A stretch of 64,000 nucleotides of DNA from Marasmius tenuissimus (Eukaryota > Basidiomycota > Agaricomycetes > Agaricales > Marasmiaceae). Where the stretch lies: assembly GCA_029532415.1 (NCBI GenBank), contig JAQOTA010000071.1:1-64000 (forward strand), read 5' to 3'. A program made the position numbers and the translations under genes. Position 1 is the stretch's first letter; every line of letters starts with the position of its first letter. Below the pieces are notes generated by a model. That model saw only the letters and a program-made list of their open reading frames with translations. It was not told where the DNA came from and did no database searches. Shown piece by piece: positions 12,511 to 24,230 of this stretch.

Positions 12511-13150
12511 GGTGTTGAGGATTCAGGGGCGTGTAAGCAGAAACTGCACGAAGTGAGGTGTGAGCTGGGCTGCTTTTTGACTTCTCGAAGCCTTGGAGTT
12601 GCGGAATCGGCACGGGTCACCTGGTAAGAGCAAGTGAGTCGATCGCGGGCATTTTCCCGTGCGCATGCACGAAAGGGGGGCAAAGAAACACGAGACGTAG
12701 ACTCGATGACGCGAGAATTTGGACAGCAACGGCGGGACGTGGGAGATAGACCCAATCTCGAGCTCAGCAATTATGGAATATACTGTTCAACGGTTCACAT
12801 GTGCAGGTCACTGGGGCGAATTTTGTTGAAGATACGGGAGCAAATTCAGGTTGATCGCGTCGGCTAACAGGGAAATTGTTGCGGATGAGGAGTGTGCGAC
12901 TCAAATAAGTACTCAAAAGCTCCGCTCGACAAGCCGATTCCTGGCCGACTGTGCGAGAAGGAGTTCCGCCCAAACGCAGGAGCACAGACATTCGGGAAAT
13001 CTGGTTAACGCAGATCTCTCTACTCTGCGGTGAAGGAGATATATTCCTCGTAATCCCATCTTCTGTAAACTAGACAATTAGCGACCTAATGGTAAACATT
13101 ATGAATGTATAAAGCGGCTCGTTCGTACGGCTGCCATCCTCGCTCTCCGT
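12511..13150. other. Promoter side of monooxygenase gene; no gene
   Basis: The 640 bases between the start of the monooxygenase and the stop codon of the SNARE gene hold no supported frame. A run of pyrimidine-purine mixture and a gaatttggac stretch are unremarkable. Confidence 0.5.
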
Positions 13151-14122
13151 TCATATCAGAATGACAACAAGTAACAGGATCATCAGGACGATGATGAGGA
13201 TGACTATGCACCATCCGCTTCCTTTCTCTTCCGAATCTCGTATGAATTTCTTCAGTTTCTTCATGGATGCCGAAAGTTTCGAGTCTGTACGGTCCACATT
13301 TCGTTCGAGATCATCGAGGAGTCTGTCAAGAGGAAACTGAGTAACAGAGTCAAGGCAGAATTATTATGAAGGTAGCTTTACTCGTTATGTTCTCCTATCT
13401 CTTGACCCATCAACCCTGCTTGTTGTGCTAGCGTTGACAGCGTTCCGGCTATTGATTCAATCGTGCGGTCTTGTTCACGCATCATCATCTACATTCTGGT
13501 TCAGTCGACCATTTTCCAGGTTAGGCAGCGTTGACAACCTGTTGTTCCTCTCTCGCCCACGCTCCTTGGTGGTCATCTTCTCGCGGTGTCTGCGGTGTAG
13601 GGGTATTCCTTCCACTTTGCGGTAAGTTTTGTATTTGCGAAGGAGGTTGGGTCCCAGAAACCTCTGCTCTCATGCTCTGGACTTGCATGTCGGCGTGGTC
13701 AGCGTCTACGTCTGCACAACAGAACAAGAGCTGGCCTAAACGCACCTCAATCTCCCTCCTGACATGGGCGACGTACTTCTTACGATCTTGAAGCTCATTC
13801 TCTTCAATACCGAACATTCGTGCGCCTGTCGACTCGACTATTCTTTACAAAGCCGAGAGAAGACAATGCCAGTCAGCTTTACGCGTTATGTGTGCCGATA
13901 ATGACCGTGCACTTACTTGACACTCTCTTCCAAATCCTCGAAATCAGCCTCCAACGCGGCAAGTGTTGCTTTCAGTTCATTCCTCGCCCAGACCAGCTCT
14001 TCGCTCTCCTCTCTCCCAGATTGCATATTCCGTATCCGGACATAAGAGGCCTTGAGCTGGGTTGCTGTTTGTAACGAAGACTGAACTTCTTGTTGAACAG
14101 CATGGTAGGGATCTGTTGCCAT
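13151..14122 (-). CDS. TLG1: Syntaxin-6/Tlg1-type Q-SNARE
   Basis: Target SNARE for vesicle fusion at the trans-Golgi network and early endosome. Five exons, 14122-13917, 13842-13746, 13676-13539, 13488-13382 and 13322-13151, code 239 residues. The N-terminal part (MATDPYHAVQQEVQSSLQ, then WARNELKATLAALEADFEDL) is the syntaxin-6 N-terminal helical bundle. A Pro/Gln-rich linker follows, then the SNARE helix from REQDRTIESIAGTLSTLAQQ to SMKKLKKFI. A 20-residue hydrophobic C-terminal anchor begins at WCIVILIIVLMILLL and ends two residues from the stop, as expected for a tail-anchored protein. The residue aligning with the central-layer Gln of syntaxin 6 appears to be His in GEHNELLDDL, which spans the last splice junction. 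All phases agree. Identity is secure at the family level; the yeast symbol is by homology. Confidence 0.93.
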
Positions 14123-14620
14123 TTCTATGTTCTGCTAGCTCTTCGTCTCGTGTCGAGTTGGCCTATAAATCAGAGTAAGACTCGAAGTCCATAGCTAAAC
14201 GGCAAACGTACGCACTCCAGGATTGTGTAGGTCTGAGATAGACGATAATATCCGGTATGTTCAGAGGCAGACGCTGACAAAAGCACTCAGAGTGACCCAG
14301 GAGAATAGCCAAAAGGATATTCTATGTTCAGAGCCGAATGAGGGTTTAGAACCTCGAAAATGGTAGGTGATATCCGTCACCGTGGGGGTAGTGTGTAGAG
14401 GTATGAGCTCGGTGCAACAAACCCTAACCCACGACGACCGCTGCGGGCCGCGGCTTCACAAGTTCCAAGCGTGCTCAGTTATAGCCTCACCGTTCGCCTC
14501 AACCTGCTTAGGGCCTTGGCAGCTCGTCACCCCGCGATTGTCTGGTGAAAAGTGACTACTAAGCTACAGTACAATAGTGTACATCCTCATCAAAAATCCG
14601 TAAAGCAGAATAATCTATGG
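14123..14620. other. Intergenic between SNARE and RS-rich gene
   Basis: About 500 bases: promoter of the SNARE gene on the left and 3' flank of the RS-rich gene on the right. No supported frame. Confidence 0.5.
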
Positions 14621-16319
14621 TCATGTCGTGGACTGTATCATACTAAAGTTTTCCTTGAATCGAGATCGCTCAACGACCTGGGGAGAAGGATCCAAAGCCT
14701 GGTGTAAAAGTTCGGGTAAGGGCGCCTCGTAGTAATGTGTGCGTTTAGGTGAACGGTAAGAATGCGGATAGGTAGCAGCAGGGTGAGTGTAAGATGGTGA
14801 AATATATCGATCTCTGGGTTTCTCATCGTAATAATCATCCCGGTGTCGGTGTCGGTGTCGATGAGGGCGCCGGAAGTCGGGGCTATCGGTTTCGCTGTGT
14901 TTGTCTCTTTTGGAATAATGATGTCGGTCGTCGTCGTGGTGGTCACGACGTGGGGAGCGGTCTCTTCTTCGCGAGTCCTTTTCTCTCTCGTGGTCGCGGG
15001 AGGTGTCATGGCGCCTACGGCGCCGGCGACGAGGGCGGTCTTCCTTTGAATCCCGATCTCTCGAACGGTCCCTGTGCCGACTGGACGACCGTTTTCGTTC
15101 TTTGTCTCTCGTCTTCTCCCGACCTTTGTCCCCCCCTCTTCTTCTTGTTCTCTCTGGACTTGGACCCTTCGCTTCCTGTGGCTCTAGTGCGTTGAGATAG
15201 TAAGGCTGGGGGGAGCTGGGGGTGATCGACGGGTTGACACTACCAGCACCCAGCCATGGGGTGGGGTGGTACACTGGAGATCTCATTATTTGAGGAGAAT
15301 ATTGTCCTATTGAGGTCATATCGACCTTCAAGGGGGAAAAATTCGGTGGAGGAGGGAGGAAAGGCTTGAATTCAGGCGACATGGGTGCCAGAGGTGTCGG
15401 TGGTGTTGGTGCTTTTTCACTCAATCTAGAAGCGGATTTCTTGTGGCGAGCACTTCTGCGCCCCGATCGTGAGCTTCCACCGGAGCGCATGGTACGCCTG
15501 GACGGTTTGTGGTTGAGTGGAGGAGCCTCTGGCGTCTGTTCGGTGGTAGGGACCTCAGTCTTGGCCTTGGAACGAAAGGGATTGAAGCGAGCAAGTCCTT
15601 TTCTGGATCCCTTCTGCTTCACAGCTTTCTTACGCTAATGAAGAAGCGTGGTGAGTCAAGATTACACCAGCAAACATGGATGTGAGACGCACCCTGAGTT
15701 TTGAACGAACCCGCACAACAATGCTCGGTTTCTCTGATGGTGTTCCAGATACCACATTATGTCGTTGAGAGGACATGAGGCTCCTTGACTATGGCAAAAA
15801 AATATATAATCAGACCACCTGAGGTAGCGGGAAGGATTGAGTAGGCCTTACGCGTCCGCCAATGATGGGGCGGGGTGGTGGAGGTCCAGGAACGAGGCTT
15901 TCTTCTGGGATCCTGGGCAGCTTCCTGCTATGCGCCTCCTGGAGTGCAACCTGTAGCACGGGTTGAAGCCAAGCGTTAGCAGCGGACACTTGACTCTTGA
16001 GCGTCTATCTGACCTGAACATCGTCTCGGAGGTCTCGTGCGTTGTCACGAAATTCGTTGGGCATCTGGCGTCCCTTTGTGAGCTTGTTCAGCACAGGTGC
16101 TAGGTTGAAAAGACTGGTTCAAGTGAGTAATGACGTCTCCGATGATAAACTCGATACGCACCTGGCCCATCGAGCATCAAACTTCCGGATTTGCGACGCA
16201 AGCGACAGTCTGTGTTGATGAATTATATCAGATGTCTGTTGAAGGTGCTCATGCCCTTCCTTCACGATGGGGGCTGATTTCCTAGCTCGAGGAGGTAATG
16301 GCATAGAGATGGGTGTCAT
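14621..16319 (-). CDS. RS/RD-rich protein with N-terminal helical region
   Basis: Five exons, 16319-16162, 16113-16014, 15950-15852, 15788-15693 and 15634-14621, code 488 residues. The first 115 residues are predicted helical and polar (FDARWASLFNLAPVLNKL, then NEFRDNARDLRDDVQVAL). A proline-rich linker and a basic stretch follow. The last exon is dominated by Arg-Ser, Arg-Asp and His-Arg repeats, as in splicing-associated or chromatin-associated proteins, so a nuclear location is likely. No RRM or other folded domain is visible. I chose the second exon's acceptor at the CAG before 16113 because the nearer TAG leads to a stop. The promoter carries a cluster of GGCGCC-type sites, which suggests cell-cycle control. 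I do not recognise the family; a role in RNA processing would be a guess from composition only. Confidence 0.78.
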
Positions 16320-16475
16320 TAGATCGTTCGTAACATTCGGGGCTCTTAAGATTGGGAAAATAGGATGTGATGGAGGAAGAAGGACCGTAACCTCATGTTC
16401 CCGCTACTGACGTAAGGAAGTAGAAGGGTATTTACCATGGTGAAAAAAAAAAGCTCGCTTCGTGAGAATTCTGCC

Positions 16476-16690
16476 TTTTGGCGCCCAAAACGTGACCAAC
16501 AGACGCCGTTCATCCTCGAAAGCGCCGTCCAAGCGCCATAACACTGAAATCTAGCGCCATCCATACAAATTTAAGCGCTACTCCGTACTGAATTTCTCTC
16601 GATGCAAGGGGGGAAGAATGACAGCTCGCCCATTCAGTCGGTGAGGCCTGGCGCGACAAAAATTGGCGCCATGTCAGCCCGTTAAACGCC
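16476..16690. promoter_or_regulatory. Cluster of E2F/MBF-like GGCGCC and AGCGCC motifs
   Basis: In about 215 bases there are ttttggcgcccaaaa (16476-16490, a near palindrome), agcgcc at 16521, 16532 and 16553, agcgct at 16574, ggcgcg at 16650 and ttggcgcc at 16663. They lie 160-370 bases upstream of the RS-rich gene on the minus strand. TTTSSCGC-type elements bind E2F in animals and related factors control G1/S genes in fungi. Confidence 0.55.
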
Positions 16691-17209
16691 ATATCAATCT
16701 TTTAAGCCCCGCTCATGCTGTTTATAAGCGCTGTCCCTCGCTGTCCTGGACGACTCTGCCACGGCGCAGCTTTCTGTTGGGTCTTCCTAAGCACTCAGAA
16801 GCTGCTACTCGGACCAAGATTCAGCATGATGATAACCATCATGCACCTCTCAAGCACAGCGTCTTCGAGAGCCGTTAGAGACTCCAATTTTAACTTTGGG
16901 TAATTACGAGGAGCCGGCCAAAGGCCGGGCGACGAGTAATGCTCTCTGTTAGCATTCGTACTCAACATCTGACTAGCATGTTCATGAGTGTATCCGACTC
17001 ATCACAGTACCAAAAAACAGGCACAATATCAATGGAGTGTGAGGACCACCTTGCCGCGAGACGGAGAAGGAGGCCTCTTAATAGAATGAGGAGAGAAGAA
17101 CACTTGTGTTGATTAGACTAAGGAATAGCTAATAACACTAGAGCTTAAATACTTAGATAGAGAGGAGTTTGTAAATAAAAGAGGAGAATCGAGCTGTATC
17201 GTAGTTGTG

Positions 17210-17255
17210 AGCGGAGAGGAGCGGAAGCTAAGTACTAGGTAGCGGAGAGGAGTGG
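17210..17255 (+). repeat. Direct repeat of 15 bases, 31-base spacing
   Basis: agcggagaggagcgg at 17210-17224 recurs with one change as agcggagaggagtgg at 17241-17255, inside a purine-rich stretch. Confidence 0.7.
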
Positions 17256-17620
17256 ACCGGATCATGACATGGAGTTGCTTCCAAAGCCCTCAGGAGTCAG
17301 GCCTGGGCCCTGTACTATAAGCTGTATGGTAAATCCATGATCTGTATCCCAATTTGAGTCTTCCATAGGATTGTAAACCGTTATTTGAGGCCTTGCTACA
17401 GTACAGTCATTGACATTTCAGTAGCGGGCCGTGCCGCGTAAGGCGGCGACCAAGGTTATTTACCTGGGGTTCCTGACGGGGAGCATCAAAAAATTTGGCC
17501 CCGCCACCAGAGCGCCCAGAAGACGCGCGTCCGGGAAATACCGAAAATGTGTTGTGCTTCACTTGTCCCTGAGGCCAATGCATTGCATTCAACATTACTT
17601 GCATGTATCGTTCACCTCCC

Positions 17621-17647
17621 GCTGTACAGGCTGTACAGGCTGTATTG
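17621..17647 (+). repeat. Tandem 9-base repeat gctgtacag
   Basis: Two complete units and most of a third, the last ending in gctgtattg. Each unit contains tgtaca. Confidence 0.7.
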
Positions 17648-17956
17648 GATGAGCCAGTTTTAGATACAAATATTCTGCCCGCAAGTAACATGTATGGGAA
17701 TGGAGAATAAGGTCGAATTTGACGGTCGGACGATAGCAAATCACGGTCCACCTTCAGCAGTCCTTCATAATCGCGCGCCCAAGACCAGATATAGTGCTGA
17801 TTGAGAAGGAGTACAGTCTTCAGATTTTCCCTGCTACCAAGGTTCCGACTCTGTCGATGATAACATTATGCGAGCACAAATTAGTAGATACGATAAAGTT
17901 GAGGGAGAGAGAGAGGACTAGGGAACATGAGTATATCGTCCCTTCCCAGATCTATC

Positions 17957-19810
17957 CTATAAATACTCAAACAGAGGTCGAGATGTCACTGTAATAGACC
18001 TTTCCACATGCACCGCAATCCGCGCTCCGCTGATTGTACCCAAGTTTCTTCCTACTTTACTTCTTGCGAACCGTTGTCCACAAATCTTCCAGTCAAGCCA
18101 CCATCTGTCCGCTTCATCCACTGGATCATACGAGAATATCTCCCTTATCTCCTTCTCTTCCACAGTCCCTTCCAAGTTCAGATCAGCGCTGATGACGGTG
18201 GAACCCGGTAGCGCATCTCCCCCCGTCGAAATCGTGGGTCTTCGGTAGTCCTGCGCTTGAGTCGTTGACATAGTCATATAGAAAACGACACCATACTCTT
18301 TCGTATGGATTTCGTCACAGCGGGGTATCCGGAGCTCTTCAAATGCACCCAAAAGTACGTCGATCTGAACTTCTGAATTTATATGAGAGAACAGCCGAGC
18401 AAGGACGGCGCCATCTTCGACACCAAGGGCTTGGGATTGGAGTGATCCAGGCTATTGTATCGTTAATCAAAAGTCGTTGGAAGGAGCTCATGACGTACCG
18501 GAAGAGGGTGTGCCGCCGAGCCTATCACGACAAGCCTCTCTTTTACCCATTTCGGTAGCACTCCTCGCATTGGGATATTCGTGCTTTTGCTACGGACGTT
18601 AGAGCCCAAGCTCGAGGAACAGTCAGCTATTGAAATGGAGAAACACGACTCAGACCTACCTTGAGTCACTAGTGTAAGCAAAGACGGAGATCAGGGGATC
18701 TTCTGACTTCATTCGGGATGTTGTGGGACGTGTATCACTACCCTCGCAACCCTCACCGTCGTAGTCGGGGGTGGGGAAACAGAGGACAGAGCGGTCCTCT
18801 CCTGACCAGATAAACATATCGGTCTATCGGTGTATAAGCAAGTATAGCAAGGGACAATTAACCCATCGAGGATCCTAGTACTTACAAAATCGCTCTCGCC
18901 GGAAGGTGGAATGCCAAGATGGTTCATGAGTGCTTGCTTAGGAGCGGTGATACTATTCATAAACGTGAACTCTTGTGATTCAGTCGCAGTCATGCAACTC
19001 CACTTACCTGGTTAGCTCTATGCCAGTGTCACTGAGCGGCGTGTCCGAGTCCTCCATATACTGGACACATAGCCCATTGAGGCCGTCGGCTCCTACGATC
19101 ACATCGCCACTCACGACTACCCCCGTCTGAAGTGCGACGAAGCTTTGTTCTGGGTCGACGCATACAGCTTCTGCATCGAAATGATATTCGGTACCTGAAC
19201 GTACGGCCAACCGATAAAGTAAGTCCCACAGCTCTTGATACTGAATAACGAACGAAGTGGGTACGCATCATCATTGCCAATCTCAACAAAGACTCACCTG
19301 GATGAAGCTTAGATCCCCCTCGGTTTCCGAGAGGAGTTCATCATCCCAAACGTAGCTCCCTAGATACTCTTTTGTCGTGACTGAAGATCAACAAATGAGC
19401 TGTGTATCGTGTGTTTTGGAGAAAGGCCACGCCTCACGTTGGAGCATATGGATATAGCCGCATCTCAATGACACCTTCCGAAGGGACTCGCGTAGTCCCC
19501 AGCGATAAAGGATTTTGGAAAGGTTCGGGGGAATTCTACATCCTTCAGTCTAGAAAAATCATTTCAATAAGGCGAAGTTTCCAAGGACTAAGAGCGGCTT
19601 ACTCGACGCATGTTGAACGCACTTTTTCTCTCCAGAACGACGACAGAATGCCCAATAAGTCGAAGACCAATGGCACAGGCCAGCCCCGTTATCCCACCTC
19701 CGACAATGACAAAGCGGAGAGGAATTTTTGCGATCTGTTGACGGCAAATTGTCCGGTCAGAAAAGCCAAGTCCGGAGTGACTTTGGAAGACCGACCTTTC
19801 CGACGATCAT
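17957..19810 (-). CDS. Salicylate-hydroxylase-like FAD monooxygenase
   Basis: Single-component aromatic-ring or polyketide hydroxylase of the FAD_binding_3 type; substrate unknown. Nine exons: 19810-19796, 19734-19603, 19549-19438, 19380-19298, 19240-19033, 18971-18886, 18823-18660, 18589-18499 and 18451-17957, coding 461 residues. The FAD dinucleotide motif GGGITG is at residues 17-22, the DG motif (VIVGADG) at 161-167, and a second FAD motif near 290 reads GSAAHP instead of the usual GDAAHP, so the Asp that contacts the FAD ribityl or pyrophosphate is Ser. The C-terminal part (EREIFSYDP-like REIFSYDPVDEADRW) resembles fungal homologues. The exon 5 donor was set at 19032 because the stronger-looking downstream donor (gtaagt at 19007) cannot be joined in frame. 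Nearest neighbours are unrelated. The family call is secure; activity is less certain because of the changed motif. Confidence 0.87.
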
Positions 19811-21182
19811 GAAGTTGGGTCTTGATGGCAGGCCTTGTCGTTACCCTGCGATACCTCAGTGCTTTTAAAAGCTCGAGCAAGCTGTCAGTGAAAACATGGT
19901 TTGTATTCCGCCACTTTGGACAAGTAGATCTAGCACTTCCTAGGGTCGCATCCATTCAAAACAGTCAACCTTGTTTTTGAAGGCAGCTTTGCATCGCGGC
20001 GTACTGAGAGTAACGCGGCAGCAATATTTAGACTAGCCAGGGACAAATGAGAGCGTGTTTTCGAGCCTTCCAAACTTCACCTCGTTACCGCTCAGGATCG
20101 CGGCTCCGTAGGAGTTTGCATGATTTTCGGATACGGATAGTGTAAAGGGATCGAGGGGGTAGTCCTTTTCGAGTCCGAGTCGCATGTACTACGATTCATT
20201 ATCATTGAGTCAAAACAGCTAGACTAGCAATTAGATGTTCAGCCTAGTTCCAAGATAGTCGGCCATCCGTATGCATCTCTAACAGCCAGTCTTGCTTCAG
20301 AGGATGTCAAACGACTGTGAGAGTGCCGAACCGGAGACAGCGGGAAGGAAGAGGAGGCATGGAGATGAACTCTAAAAGACAAATTGCAGACTACCTCTCA
20401 AATTACTTCCCAGTTGGACCTCGCCAGTCCGACAGGGCTGCCGTGTGTATCGCCTGAGCGAAGACAAACGGATTTACAAGTCGCCGACGCCAGGCTCCAG
20501 CGACGAGCAAGTGCAAAGACCGTTTTGTGTGAGTGGGAATGAGAGACCTGAGTTCACAGTCACAGAGCTTCTTCAGAGACCCGAGCACTTTGAATTTTTA
20601 AGCTTGAAGTTGACTAGAAGCAAAGATAAGGAGTGTAGTGAGTGGTAGAGCTAAGAGTCCATCCAACAGGGTCTGGATAGTGTAGGTCGGCCGCGTCTGA
20701 TCCAGTCCGCCCGAAATAACGAATACGGTACTTGCGGACGGACATACACGTAAGCACAAGCTCTCTATCCCAAACCTGCTAGTTGGCTCCTTTGCACCTT
20801 ACTCTCGGCGCTCTCTCGGCTGTGGCTTGTTCAGCTGCCACCAGTAGTTTCTCAGAGCCAAACCTCCCAGTATCGACTTGATTTCGTTACGAATTACGAT
20901 TGATTTTGTGCAACCTCGTCGAATTCTCATTCATTCAGTTTACTAGCTTCCACTGACGACGCCGCCCCGTCCGATATCAGTAGAGGGCTAGAGGTTTCCT
21001 CTGAGACAGGGTCAACCTGGTGCCGGAAAATGGAATGGATTGTGTGAACGGGGAATGGGCCTGTCCAATTCTCGATGGTCATACGATCTGTTCTCCTTAT
21101 CTCGTTATCTCTTCACAGAGTCCAGACATATAAAGGACGTTTTTTCTGGGTTTTTGTTTCGCAGACAGCAAGCTGTTATTCC
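19811..21182. other. Divergent intergenic region; no supported gene
   Basis: This 1.37 kb separates the start codons of the flavin monooxygenase (minus) and the formamidase (plus), so it should hold both promoters. Short frames on both strands near 20.4-20.65 kb overlap each other and show no family resemblance. Confidence 0.5.
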
Positions 21183-23886
21183 ATGGCTACTCGAACCAAC
21201 TCTGTCCCTCACCCTACTCTTGTGCAGGTAATTACTCGTGCAGTACATGGAAGAATATCCCAAATTTGACCGATTCTTGTCTTTTTAGGTTGACCCATTC
21301 GTGTAAATTCACTTACTATCTTACTATCTGAAAGCTTCGAAGCGGCTGACGACACTATCATGCAGTCCGGCAGACGAGCAGAAAGTGTGTATTCATAGCA
21401 CACCTTATGGCCGTTTCCCACAGAAGTTAACATCGCGATGCATCACAGGGACTTCACAATCGCTGGCAGTAGGGCTTCAGATCTTGACGGCCAATGCTCT
21501 ATCGTCCTGACTTCTTTCTAGCCCTGACATCCCTCCATTCGCTACAGTAAAACCAGGACAGGTATGATTTGTCTCGTTTTATTGAAGGATGCACGGTTCA
21601 ACGTTAGCTCAGGTTTTCAAAGTCGAATGTGTCGGTGAGCAGGTGTGAACTGATTGAGGAGTCACCTCGGTGCTGATGTAGTGCTTTAGACTGGACCGGA
21701 GCTCAGATCGGGAACAATGACAGTCAGAACTCCAATCATACCCTCGGGAATCCTTGATTCTCACTTCTTCGCTTCTCAGACAGCGACGATATTAAGAATG
21801 TCGACTTGACAAAGATACACAATCTATCTGGTCCAATTGCAGTCGAAGGCGCAGAACCTGGCGACTGTTTGGTTGTTGATATCTTGGACGGTGAGGATCC
21901 TCGAGAAATTTGAGTCTATCACTATCTAATATTTCGATTGCGATTCAGTAACCCCGTTCGAGAAAATGCCTTGGGGGTATACTGTGAGCTCGTCTCTCAA
22001 TTTTAAGACGTTCCTGGTGCCCAATTGACGATTCCCGATAAGGGTATATTTGAACTCGAGAATGGGGGTGGACTCTTCGGTGCGTCACGAGTAAGATTGT
22101 TCTGAACCAAATGCTCACGAGGTGGGTCTGTTCTTAGCGCGTGAATTCAACAGCAGGGCTGCCAAGGCTATATGGGACTTTCATGGTAATCAGACAAGTC
22201 TCCGTTTTCTTCGTTCTTACTAAATACCCTCTAAAGGCATCTATGCAACTTCGCGCCATATACCGGGTGTTCGGTTCGCGGGAGTCTCTCATCCTGGTCT
22301 CATCGGGACTGCCCCTTCCACGGAGCTACTGGCCACTTGGAACAAACGCGAAGGTGATCTGATTTCGGTGCATCCCAACGCCGTTCCTCCGGTCGCCTTT
22401 CCACCCGAACCCAAAGGAGCATATGTTGGCCAAGACCTCAATCCAGAAGTTATGAAGAAGGTGGCCGATGAGGGTGCACGCACAGTTCCTGGCCGCGAAC
22501 ATGGGGGAAATTGCGATGTGAGTTATCGTCCAAAAAGTCGATTCCTCAACAAGTGATAAATCCTCGTGTTGGTCGTGATAGATTAAGAACCTGTCCAGGT
22601 AAGCTCGATACCTGTCTTATCAGCCAATGTGCCGAAACAAGTGATTTTGCAGAGGTTCCCGATGCTATTTCCCAGTGTTTGTCAAGGGTGCAAATCTTTC
22701 AGTAGGCGATCTGCACTTTTCTCAGGGAGATGTAAGACTGTTCTCTATGATCGGCTGTAGAAGGTCCAACTCATCGGTCGTTCTTGTTTTAGGGAGAGGT
22801 AATGCTACCTAATAGCACCCTTCCTCGAATTCTCGAATCCTTGACTCACCTTATCTCCTTAGATGTCGTTTTGCGGAGCTATTGAGATGGTGATGTCTGC
22901 CCTATCTTGACCTCTAGGGAATGTCTAACGCCAGGCGGGCCGACAGGCTGGAATCATTACCTTCAATACCAGCATTATCAAAGGCGGTGTGGAGAAGTTT
23001 GGCTTGAAGCAACCGATCTTCCTGGTGAGTGCTGCCTCGACTATCCATCTATTGCCCATTTACTGACGATTGCGATAGCCCTCTCCCATTGACCCGCTTT
23101 ACTCGCAGAAAGTGCGGCTCAGGCTTGGTTCCATTGATCTGCGGTGTACTAACTACTCTCTGATCGTTTGGTAGCTGATATTCGAAGGAATTAGCGTTGA
23201 CTACCGTGAGTTTATCGCAGGTCCGGCTGGTCCGGTGTTCAATGCGTTTTTCTGTAGACGGTGATGGCAAGCAATACAACATGGATGCGTACGTCTCTGA
23301 TCACTGTCCGCGGGGTGCAGAAATACTAATGGAAACCTTGCAGTACTGTAGCCTATAAGCAAGCCGCTCTCAACGCCATAACTTACTTGCAGAAGGTGCT
23401 TAATATTTACCATCAGCGTTACATGTAACCTCACCATTCCCATCCCCCGTAGCTCGGTTATAGTACGTGAAAGAGATGTCGATTCGTTGATCGGGCCTCT
23501 AACTGTAAACTTGCTTTCCAGCTCGCGAACAAGCTTGTACGTTCCCTTCCCTCGTTTCCTCGTACAATCTATTTACGATGTTCCATCCAACCCCTTAGAC
23601 CTACTCCTCTCCGCTGCCCCAATCGAGAGCCACGTAGGAGCGCTTGTAGTACGTATCGACTTTATTTTGGACAAACTTCCCGCTGATGCTTCGGCAGGAC
23701 TCGCCCAACGCCTGTGTTACATTGGCATTACCCGTCGGAATCTTCGAACACGTTCGTTGACCTTGACCATTTCGATGTGATCCTCATTGATTTGATCCGA
23801 ATCTCTAGGACATCTTGCCCAAGCCTGATGGGTTGACGAAGCATGACTTTGGTCAATGTGCAATCAGGAGCGATGGCGTTGTTTAA
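21183..23886 (+). CDS. Formamidase (acetamidase/formamidase family), 26 exons
   Basis: Hydrolyses formamide to formate and ammonia (EC 3.5.1.49), used in nitrogen scavenging; cytosolic. The model has 26 exons and 425 residues: 21183-21227, 21289-21302, 21366-21384, 21449-21468, 21522-21561, 21613-21634, 21690-21722, 21780-21890, 21949-21983, 22043-22079, 22138-22185, 22237-22517, 22582-22598, 22653-22731, 22793-22798, 22863-22889, 22935-23024, 23079-23111, 23175-23205, 23258-23288, 23344-23395, 23453-23462, 23522-23536, 23599-23648, 23698-23751, 23809-23886. Joined, it reads HNRWHPDIPPFATVKPG, DWTGAQIGNNDNSDD, LSGPIAVEGAEPGD, PGREHGGNCDIKNLS, HFSQGDGEMSFCGAIEMAG and ESHVGALVDSPNACVTLAL, the complete set of family motifs. 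Exon 15 is only six bases (GlyGlu of QGDGE). Every intron is GT-AG and all phases close. Homologous to A. nidulans fmdS. Confidence 0.94.
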
Positions 23887-24230
23887 TTCACGCGCACCTG
23901 GCACGATATAGTTGTCTAATATGTATGAATGAAGGAAATCGAATGTTCAATAATGTATTATCGTAACAGCGACCGTGTGCAATGACAGTGCCCTTACCAG
24001 TAGCGGACAATCGTTTAAGGCTGTATTGAAGTATGTATGCGTGGATCGGGCTAAGAATGTTGCTAATAGTAACACGCCATAACTAAATGACATACTCCCG
24101 TATACCGCGTAAGCCTAACATAGCGAACAAACCCGCCGACGCAAGGTAGCGGAGACATGTCCATAGAGTCCAAGAAAAGGCGCAAGTCTATCGGGGGCTA
24201 TCCCTCCTGCTCGCCGATCAAGAAGAAGAA
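23887..24230. other. Convergent intergenic region
   Basis: 344 bases between two converging stop codons (formamidase and Arb1-like gene). Presumably both 3' untranslated regions; an aataatgtattatcg stretch near 23950 is AT-rich. No gene. Confidence 0.6.

Larger units (their letters stand above)
16691..17956. other. Gene-free region with small repeats
   Basis: No gene is supported in 1.27 kb. Visible features are cggccaaaggccg near 16915, an AG-rich stretch with a 15-base repeat agcggagaggagcgg/agcggagaggagtgg at 17210-17224 and 17241-17255, and a 9-base tandem gctgtacag at 17621-17647. The mixture could be the remains of a mobile element, but no terminal repeats or coding domains were found. 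Confidence 0.5.

Noticed and set aside
14794..15195. Plus-strand frame of 133 codons rich in Gly, Val and Arg
   Set aside because: Antisense of the RS/RD-rich repeats; low-complexity shadow.
16691..17956. Solo LTR or decayed retroelement
   Set aside because: Small repeats and skewed composition were seen, but no TG...CA terminal borders, target-site duplication, primer-binding site or reverse transcriptase remains could be shown.
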